Shown here: piece after piece, positions 51,001 to 62,050 of the stretch
Layout of the letters: each line of letters opens with the position of its first letter
How positions within the stretch are numbered: the stretch's first letter is position 1
Assembly (NCBI GenBank): GCA_964057225.1
Contig: OZ059900.1
Location: 17,747,638-17,811,637, forward strand
DNA from: Auanema rhodensis
Taxonomy: Eukaryota; Nematoda; Chromadorea; Rhabditida; Rhabditidae
Direction: 5' to 3'
Length of the DNA stretch: 64,000 bases
The notes under the pieces: model-generated
Told to the model about the DNA's origin: nothing
Seen by the model: only the letters and a program-made list of their open reading frames with translations
The model's database searches: none
Program-made: the position numbers and the translations under genes

Positions 51001-51745
51001 ACATTGCATGAGTTTGAACACATGAAATCGTAAGTCAAAACCTTGTTTACAGCGAAATTTCCAAAAACTGGTTTTCCAGCATAATAAAATATTTCTCATG
51101 GGAAATACTGTGTTTTTGTATTTTTCTAGTGTTCAGCATGTAAAATGCTTCATTTTAGTATGTAACACGCTGAAATTCGTTTCATTTGACGACTCATATG
51201 AACAAAAATCGATTTAATCAATATTAGCCATAAGGGGTGTGCCCTCAGAATATGCTAATTTCCTTAATTTTCTAACCCCTGTTTTTTTGTCGTGAAAGTG
51301 GAACTAGACGTTGTACGAACAATTTTGAGCTAGGTTTCATTGACATTGCATGAGTTTGAACACATGAAATCGTAAGTCAAAACCTTGTTTACAGCGAAAT
51401 TTCCAAAAACTGGTTTTCCAGCATAATAAAATATTTCTCATGGGAAATACTGTGTTTTTGTATTTTTATAGTGTTCAGCATGTAAAATGCTTCATTTTAG
51501 TATGTAACACGCTGAAATTCGTTGCATTTGACGACTCATATGAACAAAAATCGATTTAATCAATATTAGCCATAAGAGGCGTGCCCTCAGAATATGCTAA
51601 TTTCCTTAATTTTCTAACCCCTGTTTTTTTGTCGTGAAAGTGGAACTAGACGTTGTAATAACAATTTTGAGCTAGGTTTCATTGACATTGCATGAGTTTG
51701 AACACATGAAATCGTAAGTCAAAACCTTGTTTACAGCGAAATTTC

Positions 51746-51889
51746 AAAAACTGGTTTTCCAGCATAATAAAATATTTCTCATGGGAAATACTGTGTTTTT
51801 GTATTTTTCTAGTGTTCAAAAACTGGTTTTCCAGCATAATAAAATATTTCTCATGGGAAATACTGTGTTTTTGTATTTTTCTAGTGTTC
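51746..51889 (-). repeat. Marker monomer 3, 72-bp tandem duplication
   Basis: The copies lie at 51746-51817 and 51818-51889. This is the counterpart of marker 1 in the 9-kb duplication (offset 14,845). It is 11,013 bp from marker 2. Confidence 0.9.
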
Positions 51890-54800
51890 AGCATGTAAAA
51901 TGCTTCATTTTAGTATGTAACACGCTGAAATTCGTTTCATTTGACGACTCATATGAACAAAAATCGATTTAATCAATATTAGCCATAAGGGGCGTGCCCT
52001 CAGAATATGCTAATTTCCTTACTTTTCTAACCCCTGTTTTTTTGTCGTGAAAGTGGAACTAGACGTTGTAGGAACAATTTTGAGCTAGGTTTCATTGACA
52101 TTGCATGAGTTTGCACACATGAAATCGTAAGTCAAAACCTTGTTTACAGCGAAATTTCCAAAAACTGGTTTTCCAGCATAATAAAATATTTCTCATGGGA
52201 AATACTGTGTTTTTGTATTTTTATAGTGTTCAGCATGTAAAATGTTTCATTTTAGTATGTAACACGCTGAAATTCGTTGCATTTGACGACTCATATGAAC
52301 AAACATCGATTTAATCAATATTAGCCATAAAGGGCGTGCCCTCAGAATATGCTAATTTCCTTAATTTTCTAACCCCTGTTTTGTTGTCGTGAAAGTGGAA
52401 CTAGACGTTGTAGGAACAATTTTGAGCTAGGTTTCATTGACATTGCATGAGTTTGAACACATGAAATCGTAAGTCAAAACCTTGTTTACAGCGAACTTTC
52501 CAAAAACTGGTTTTCCAGCATAATAAAATATTTCTTATGGGAAATACTGTGTTTTTGTATTTTTCTAGTGTTCAGCATGTGAAATGCTTCATTTTAGTAT
52601 GTAACACGCTGAAATTCGTTGCATTTGACGACTCATATGAACAAAAATCGATTTAATCAATATTAGCCATAAGGGGCGTGCCCTCAGAATATGCTAATTT
52701 CCTTAATTTTCTAACCCCTGTTTTGTTGTCGTGAAAGTGGAACTAGACGTTGTAGGAACAATTTTGAGCTAGGTTTCATTGACATTGCATGAGTTTGAAC
52801 ACATGAAATCGTAAGTCAAAACCTTGTTTACAGCGAAATTTCTAAAAACTGGTTTTCCAGCATAATAAAATATTTCTCATGGGAAATACTGTGTTTTTGT
52901 ATTTTTCTAGTGTTCAGCATGTAAAATGCTTCATTTTAGTATGTAACACGCTGAAATTCGTTGCATTTGACGACTCATATGAACAAAAATCGATTTAATC
53001 AATATTAGCCATAAGGGGCGTGCCCTCAGAATATGCTAATTTCCTTAATTTTCTAACCCCTGTTTTTTGTCGTGAAAGTGGAACTAGACGTTGTAGGAAC
53101 AATTTTGAGCTAGGTTTCATTGACATTGCATGAGTTTGAACACATGAAATCGTAAGTCAAAACCTTGTTTACAGCGAAATTTCCAAAAACTGGTTTTCCA
53201 GCATAATAAAATATTTCTCATGGGAAATACTGTGTTTTTGTATTTTTATAGTGTTCAGCATGTAAAATGCTTCATTTTAGTATGTAACACGCTGAAATTC
53301 GTTGCATTTGACGACTCATATGAACAAAAATCGATTTAATCAATATTAGCCATAAGGGGCGTGCCCTCAGAATATGCTAATTTCCTTAATTTTCTAACCC
53401 CTGTTTTTTTGTCGTGAAAGTGGAATTAGACGTTGTAGGAACAATTTTGAGCTAGGTTTCATTGACATTGCATGAGTTTGAACACATGAAATCGTAAGTC
53501 AAAACCTTGTTTACAGCGAAACTTCCAAAAACTGGTTTTCCAGCATAATAAAATATTTCTCATGGGAAATACTGTGTTTTTGTATTTTTATGGTGTTCAG
53601 CATGTAAAATGCTTCATTTTAGTATGTAACACGCTGAAATTCGTTGCATTTGACGACTCATATGAACAAAAATCGATTTAATCAATATTAGCCATAAGGG
53701 GCGTGCCCTCAGAATATGCTAATTTCCTAAATTTTCTAACCCCTGTTTTTTTGTCGTGAAAGTGGAACTAGACGTTGTACGAACAATTTTGAGCTAGGTT
53801 TCATTGACATTGCATGAGTTTGAACACATGAAATCGTAAGTCAAAACCTTGTTTACAGCGAAATTTCCAAAAACTCGTTTTCCAGCATAATAAAATATTT
53901 CTCATGGGAAAAACTGTGTTTTTGTATTTTTCTAGTGTTCAGCATGTAAAATGCTTCATTTTAGTATGTAACACGCTGAAATTCGTTGCATTTGACGACT
54001 CATATGAACAAAAATCGATTTAATCAATATTAGCCATAAGGGGCGTGCCCTCAGAATATGCTAATTTCCTTAATTTTCTAACCCCTGTTTTTTTGTCGTG
54101 AAAGTGGAACTAGACGTTGTACGAACAATTTTGAGCTAGGTTTCATTGACATTGCATGAGTTTGAACACATGAAATCGTAAGTCAAAACCTTGTTTACAG
54201 CGAAATTTCCAAAAACTGGTTTTCCAGCATAATAAAATATTTCTCATGGGAAATACTGTGTTTTTGTATTTTTCTAGTGTTCAGCATGTGAAATGCTTCA
54301 TTTTAGTATGTAACACGCTGAAATTCGTTGCATTTGACGACTCATATGAACCAAAATCGATTTAATCAATATTAGCCATAAGGGGTGTGCCCTCAGAATA
54401 TGCTAATTTCCTTAATTTTCTAACCCCTGTTTTGTTGTCGTGAAAGTGGAACTAGACGTTGTAGGAACAATTTTGAGCTAGGTTTCATTGACATTGCATG
54501 AGTTTGAACACATGAAATCGTAAGTCAAAACCTTGTTTACAGCGAAATTTCCAAAAACTGGTTTTCCAGCATAATAAAATATTTCTCATGGGAAATACTG
54601 TGTTTTTGTATTTTTATAGTGTTCAGCATGTAAAATGCTTCATTTTAGTATGTAACACGCTGAAATTCGTTGCATTTGACGACTCATATGAACAAAAATC
54701 GATTTAATCAATATTAGCCATAAGAGGCGTGCCCTCAGAATATGCTAATTTCCTTAATTTTCTAACCCCTGTTTTTTTGTCGTGAAAGTGGAACTAGACG

Positions 54801-54893
54801 TTGTAATAACAATTTTGAGCTAGGTTTCATTGACATTGCATGAGTTTGAACACATGAAATCGTAAGTCAAAACCTTGTTTACAGCGAAATTTC

Positions 54894-55037
54894 AAAAACT
54901 GGTTTTCCAGCATAATAAAATATTTCTCATGGGAAATACTGTGTTTTTGTATTTTTCTAGTGTTCAAAAACTGGTTTTCCAGCATAATAAAATATTTCTC
55001 ATGGGAAATACTGTGTTTTTGTATTTTTCTAGTGTTC
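54894..55037 (-). repeat. Marker monomer 4, 72-bp tandem duplication
   Basis: The copies lie at 54894-54965 and 54966-55037. It is 3148 bp from marker 3, a 9-mer spacing, 684 bp shorter than the matching 3832 bp in copy 1. Confidence 0.9.
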
Positions 55038-56819
55038 AGCATGTAAAATGCTTCATTTTAGTATGTAACACGCTGAAATTCGTTTCATTTGACGACTCAT
55101 ATGAACAAAAATCGATTTAATCAATATTAGCCATAAGGGGCGTGCCCTCAGAATATGCTAATTTCCTTAATTTTCTAACCCCTGTTTTTTTGTCGTGAAA
55201 GTGGAACTAGACGTTGTAGGAACAATTTTGAGCTAGATTTCATTGACATTGCATGAGTTTGAACACATGAAATCGTAAGTCAAAACCTTGTTTACAGCGA
55301 AATTTCCAAAAACTGGTTTTCCAGCATAATAAAATATTTCTCATGGGAAATACTGTGTTTTTGTATTTTTATAGTGTTCAGCATGTAAAATGTTTCATTT
55401 TAGTATGTAACACGCTGAAATTCGTTGCATTTGACGACTCATATGAACAAAAATCGATTTAATCAATATTAGCCATAAAGGGCGTGCCCTCAGAATATGC
55501 TAATTTCCTTAATTTTCTAACCCCTGTTTTGTTGTCGTGAAAGTGGAACTAGACGTTGTAGGAACAATTTTGAGCTAGGTTTCATTGACATTGCATGAGT
55601 TTGAACACATGAAATCGTAAGTCAAAACCTTGTTTACAGCGAAATTTCCAAAAACTGGTTTTCCAGCATAATAAAATATTTCTCATGGGAAATACTGTGT
55701 TTTTGTATTTTTCTAGTGTTCAGCATGTAAAATGCTTCATTTTAGTATGTAACACGCTGAAATTCGTTGCATTTGACGACTCATATGAACAAAAATCGAT
55801 TTAATCAATATTAGCCATAAGGGTCGTGCCCTCAGAATATGCTAATTTCCTTAATTTTCTAACCCCTGTTTTTTTGTCGTGAAAGTGGAACTAGACGTTG
55901 TAGGAACAGTTTTGAGCTAGGTTTCATTGACATTGCATGAGTTTGAACACATGAAATCGTAAGTCAAAACCTTGTTTACAGCGAAATTTCCAAAAACTGG
56001 TTTTCCAGCATAATAAAATATTTCTCATGGGAAATACTGTGTTTTTGTATTTTTCTAGTGTTCAGCATGTAAAATGCTTCATTTTAGTATGTAACACGCT
56101 GAAATTCGTTGCATTTGACGACTCATATGAACAAAAATCGATTTAATCAATATTAGCCATAAGGGGCGTGCCCTCAGAATATGCTAATTTCCTTAATTTT
56201 CTAACCCCTGTTTTTTGTCGTGAAAGTGGAACTAGACGTTGTAGGAACAATTTTGAGCTAGGTTTCATTGACATTGCATGAGTTTGAACACATGAAATCG
56301 TAAGTCAAAACCTTGTTTACAGCGAAATTTCCAAAAACTGGTTTTCCAGCATAATAAAATATTTCTCATGGGAAATACTGTGTTTTTGTATTTTTATAGT
56401 GTTCAGCATGTAAAATGCTTCATTTTAGTATGTAACACGCTGAAATTCGTTGCATTTGACGACTCATATGAACAAAAATCGATTTAATCAATATTAGCCA
56501 TAAGGGGCGTGCCCTCAGAATATGCTAATTTCCTTAATTTTCTAACCCCTGTTTTTTTGTCGTGAAAGTGGAATTAGACGTTGTAGGAACAATTTTGAGC
56601 TAGGTTTCATTGACATTGCATGAGTTTGAACACATGAAATCGTAAGTCAAAACCTTGTTTACAGCGAAACTTCCAAAAACTGGTTTTCCAGCATAATAAA
56701 ATATTTCTCATGGGAAATACTGTGTTTTTGTATTTTTATGGTGTTCAGCATGTAAAATGCTTCATTTTAGTATGTAACACGCTGAAATTCGTTGCATTTG
56801 ACGACTCATATGAACAAAA

Positions 56820-58640
56820 ATCGATTTAATCAATATTAGCCATAAGGGTCGTGCCCTCAGAATATGCTAATTTCCTTAATTTTCTAACCCCTGTTTTTTT
56901 GTCGTGAAAGTGGAACTAGACGTTGTAGGAACAGTTTTGAGCTAGGTTTCATTGACATTGCATGAGTTTGAACACATGAAATCGTAAGTCAAAACCTTGT
57001 TTACAGCGAAATTTCCAAAAAGTGGTTTTCCAGCATAATAAAATATTTCTCATGGGAAATACTGTGTTTTTGTATTTTTCTAGTGTTCAGCATGTAAAAT
57101 GCTTCATTTAAGTATGTGACACGCTGAAATTCGTTGCATTTGACGACTCATATGAACAAAAATCGATTTAATCAATATTAGCCATAAGGGGCGTGCCCTC
57201 AGATTATGCTAATTTCCTTAATTTTCTAACCCCTGTTTTTTGTCGTGAAAGTGGAACTAGACGTTGTAGGAACAATTTTGAGCTAGGTTTCATTGACATT
57301 GCATGAGTTTGAACACATGAAATCGTAAGTCAAAACCTTGTTTACAGCGAAATTTCCAAAAACTGGTTTTCCAGCATAATAAAATATTTCTCATGGGAAA
57401 TACTGTGTTTTTGTATTTTTCTAGTGTTCAGCATGCAAAATACTTCATTTTAGTATGTAACACGCTGAAATTCGTTGCATTTGACGACTCATATGAACAA
57501 AAATCGATTTAATCAATATTAGCCATAAGGGGCGTGCCCTCAGAATATGCTAATTTCCTAAATTTTCTAACCCCTGTTTTTTTGTCGTGAAAGTGGAACT
57601 AGACGTTGTACGAACAATTTTGAGCTAGGTTTCATTGACATTGCATGAGTTTGAACACATGAAATCGTAAGTCAAAACCTTGTTTACAGCGAAATTTCCA
57701 AAAACTGGTTTTCCAGCATAATAAAATATTTCTCATGGGAAAAACTGTGTTTTTGTATTTTTCTAGTGTTCAGCATGTAAAATGCTTCATTTTAGTATGT
57801 AACACGCTGAAATTCGTTGCATTTGACGACTCATATGAACAAAAATCGATTTAATCAATATTAGCCATAAGAGGCGTGCCCTCAGAATATGCTAATTTCC
57901 TTAATTTTCTAACCCCTGTTTTTTTGTCGTGAAAGTGGAACTAGACGTTGTAGGAACAATTTTGAGCTAGATTTCATTGACATTGCATGAGTTTGAACAC
58001 ATGAAATCGTAAGTCAAAACCTTGTTTACAGCGAAAATTCCAAAAACTGGTTTTCCAGCATAATAAAATATTTCTCATGGGAAATACTGTGTTTTTGTAT
58101 TTTTCTAGTGTTCAGCATGTAAAATGCTTCATTTAAGTATGTGACACGCTGAAATTCGTTGCATTTGACGACTCATATGAACAAAAATCGATTTAATCAA
58201 TATTAGCCATAAGGGGCGTGCCCTCAGAATATGCTAATTTCCTTAATTTTCTAACCCCTGTTTTGTTGTCGTGAAAGTGGAACTAGACGTTGTAGGAACA
58301 ATTTTGAGCTAGGTTTCATTGACATTGCATGAGTTTGAACACATGAAATCGTAAGTCAAAACCTTGTTTACAGCGAAATTTCCAAAAACTGGTTTTCCAG
58401 CATAATAAAATATTTCTCATGGGAAATACTGTGTTTTTGTATTTTTATAGTGTTCAGCATGTAAAATGCTTCATTTTAGTATGTAACACGCTGAAATTCG
58501 TTGCATTTGACGACTCATATGAACAAAAATCGATTTAATCAATATTAGCCATAAGAGGCGTGCCCTCAGAATATGCTAATTTCCTTAATTTTCTAACCCC
58601 TGTTTTTTTGTCGTGAAAGTGGAACTAGACGTTGTAATAA
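56820..58640 (-). repeat. Divergent monomer patch with private changes
   Basis: Several changes unusual elsewhere cluster here: aaaaagtggttttcc near 57,018, catttaagtatgtgac at 57,104 and 58,131, agcatgcaaaatactt near 57,431, and gcgaaaattcc near 58,032. The two catttaagtatg marks lie 1027 bp apart, about a 3-monomer spacing. The patch lies between copy 2 of the 9-kb duplication and marker monomer 5, and seems less homogenised than its neighbours. Confidence 0.5.
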
Positions 58641-58724
58641 CAATTTTGAGCTAGGTTTCATTGACATTGCATGAGTTTGAACACATGAAATCGTAAGTCA
58701 AAACCTTGTTTACAGCGAAATTTC

Positions 58725-58868
58725 AAAAACTGGTTTTCCAGCATAATAAAATATTTCTCATGGGAAATACTGTGTTTTTGTATTTTTCTAGTGTTCAAAA
58801 ACTGGTTTTCCAGCATAATAAAATATTTCTCATGGGAAATACTGTGTTTTTGTATTTTTCTAGTGTTC
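58725..58868 (-). repeat. Marker monomer 5, 72-bp tandem duplication
   Basis: The copies lie at 58725-58796 and 58797-58868. It is 3831 bp from marker 4. A private change, cgtttcgttt near 58,911, replaces cgtttcattt after it. Confidence 0.9.
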
Positions 58869-59299
58869 AGCATGTAAAATGCTTCATTTTAGTATGTAAC
58901 ACGCTGAAATTCGTTTCGTTTGACGACTCATATGAACAAAAATCGATTTAATCAATATTAGCCATAAGGGGCGTGCCCTCAGAATATGCTAATTTCCTTA
59001 ATTTTCTAACCCCTGTTTTTTTGTCGTGAAAGTGGAACTAGACGTTGTAGGAACAATTTTGAGCTAGGTTTCATTGACATTGCATGAGTTTGAACACATG
59101 AAATCGTAAGTCAAAACCTTGTTTACAGCGAAATTTCCAAAAACTGGTTTTCCAGCATAATAAAATATTTCTCATGGGAAATACTGTGTTTTTGTATTTT
59201 TATAGTGTTCAGCATGTAAAATGTTTCATTTTAGTATGTAACACGCTGAAATTCGTTGCATTTGACGACTCATATGAACAAAAATCGATTTAATCAATA

Positions 59300-62050
59300 T
59301 TAGCCATAAAGGGCGTGCCCTCAGAATATGCTAATTTCCTTAATTTTCTAACCCCTGTTTTGTTGTCGTGAAAGTGGAACTAGACGTTGTAGGAACAATT
59401 TTGAGCTAGGTTTCATTGACATTGCATGAGTTTGAACACATGAAATCGTAAGTCAAAACCTTGTTTACAGCGAACTTTCCAAAAACTGGTTTTCCAGCAT
59501 AATAAAATATTTCTTATGGGAAATACTGTGTTTTTGTATTTTTCTAGTGTTCAGCATGTGAAATGCTTCATTTTAGTATGTAACACGCTGAAATTCGTTG
59601 CATTTGACGACTCATATGAACAAAAATCGATTTAATCAATATTAGCCATAAGGGGCGTGCCCTCAGAATATGCTAATTTCCTTAATTTTCTAACCCCTGT
59701 TTTGTTGTCGTGAAAGTGGAACTAGACGTTGTAGGAACAATTTTGAGCTAGGTTTCATTGACATTGCATGAGTTTGAACACATGAAATCGTAAGTCAAAA
59801 CCTTGTTTACAGCGAAATTTCCAAAAACTGGTTTTCCAGCATAATAAAATATTTCTCATGGGAAATACTGTGTTTTTGTATTTTTCTAGTGTTCAGCATG
59901 TAAAATGCTTCATTTTAGTATGTAACACGCTGAAATTCGTTGCATTTGACGACTCATATGAACAAAAATCGATTTAATCAATATTAGCCATAAGGGGCGT
60001 GCCCTCAGAATATGCTAATTTCCTTAATTTTCTAACCCCTGTTTTTTGTCGTGAAAGTGGAACTAGACGTTGTAGGAACAATTTTGAGCTAGGTTTCATT
60101 GACATTGCATGAGTTTGAACACATGAAATCGTAAGTCAAAACCTTGTTTACAGCGAAATTTCCAAAAACTGGTTTTCCAGCATAATAAAATATTTCTCAT
60201 GGGAAATACTGTGTTTTTGTATTTTTATAGTGTTCAGCATGTAAAATGCTTCATTTTAGTATGTAACACGCTGAAATTCGTTGCATTTGACGACTCATAT
60301 GAACAAAAATCGATTTAATCAATATTAGCCATAAAGGGCGTGCCCTCAGAATATGCTAATTTCCTTAATTTTCTAACCCCTGTTTTGTTGTCGTGAAAGT
60401 GGAACTAGACGTTGTAGGAACAATTTTGAGCTAGGTTTCATTGACATTGCATGAGTTTGAACACATGAAATCGTAAGTCAAAACCTTGTTTACAGCGAAC
60501 TTTCCAAAAACTGGTTTTCCAGCATAATAAAATATTTCTTATGGGAAATACTGTGTTTTTGTATTTTTCTAGTGTTCAGCATGTGAAATGCTTCATTTTA
60601 GTATGTAACACGCTGAAATTCGTTGCATTTGACGACTCATATGAACAAAAATCGATTTAATCAATATTAGCCATAAGGGGCGTGCCCTCAGAATATGCTA
60701 ATTTCCTTAATTTTCTAACCCCTGTTTTGTTGTCGTGAAAGTGGAACTAGACGTTGTAGGAACAATTTTGAGCTAGGTTTCATTGACATTGCATGAGTTT
60801 GAACACATGAAATCGTAAGTCAAAACCTTGTTTACAGCGAAATTTCCAAAAACTGGTTTTCCAGCATAATAAAATATTTCTCATGGGAATACTGTGTTTT
60901 TGTATTTTTCTAGTGTTCAGCATGTAAAATGCTTCATTTTAGTATGTAACACGCTGAAATTCGTTGCATTTGACGACTCATATGAACAAAAATCGATTTA
61001 ATCAATATTAGCCATAAGGGGCGTGCCCTCAGAATATGCTAATTTCCTTAATTTTCTAACCCCTGTTTTTTTGTCGTGAAAGTGGAACTAGACGTTGTAC
61101 GAACAATTTTGAGCTAGGTTTCATTGACATTGCATGAGTTTGAACACATGAAATCGTAAGTCAAAACCTTGTTTACAGCGAAATTTCCAAAAACTGGTTT
61201 TCCAGCATAATAAAATATTTCTCATGGGAAATACTGTGTTTTTGTATTTTTATAGTGTTCAGCATGTAAAATGCTTCATTTTAGTATGTAACACGCTGAA
61301 ATTCGTTGCATTTGACGACTCATATGAACAAAAATCGATTTAATCAATATTAGCCATAAAGGGCGTGCCCTCAGAATATGCTAATTTCCTTAATTTTCTA
61401 ACCCCTGTTTTGTTGTCGTGAAAGTGGAACTAGACGTTGTAGGAACAATTTTGAGCTAGGTTTCATTGACATTGCATGAGTTTGAACACATGAAATCGTA
61501 AGTCAAAACCTTGTTTACAGCGAACTTTCCAAAAACTGGTTTTCCAGCATAATAAAATATTTCTTATGGGAAATACTGTGTTTTTGTATTTTTCTAGTGT
61601 TCAGCATGTGAAATGCTTCATTTTAGTATGTAACACGCTGAAATTCGTTGCATTTGACGACTCATATGAACAAAAATCGATTTAATCAATATTAGCCATA
61701 AGGGGCGTGCCCTCAGAATATGCTAATTTCCTTAATTTTCTAACCCCTGTTTTGTTGTCGTGAAAGTGGAACTAGACGTTGTAGGAACAATTTTGAGCTA
61801 GGTTTCATTGACATTGCATGAGTTTGAACACATGAAATCGTAAGTCAAAACCTTGTTTACAGCGAAATTTCCAAAAACTGGTTTTCCAGCATAATAAAAT
61901 ATTTCTCATGGGAATACTGTGTTTTTGTATTTTTCTAGTGTTCAGCATGTAAAATGCTTCATTTTAGTATGTAACACGCTGAAATTCGTTGCATTTGACG
62001 ACTCATATGAACAAAAATCGATTTAATCAATATTAGCCATAAGGGGCGTG
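59300..62050 (-). repeat. 3-monomer higher-order tandem, 1025-bp period
   Basis: The marks cgaactttcc (59,471, 60,496 and 61,521) and tttcttatggg repeat at 1025 bp. The last two repeats also share gggaatact, a one-base deletion (60,885 and 61,910). The period is two monomers of 342 bp and one of 341 bp. In the first repeat the 341-bp monomer has a shorter T-run instead. This is the clearest recent local 3-mer expansion in the window. Confidence 0.75.

Larger units (their letters stand above)
47780..56820 (-). repeat. Segmental duplication within array, copy 2 (about 9.0 kb)
   Basis: This is the direct-orientation partner of 33,960-42,660. It carries an extra 3-monomer module (marks at 49,524, 50,550 and 51,576, against two such modules in copy 1) and lacks the 684-bp tandem duplication present in copy 1 at about 39,061-40,428. 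Few other differences are seen; one is gtttgcacac near 52,113. The match stops near 56,830, where copy 1 has aatataagcc and this copy has aatattagcc. Confidence 0.8.
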
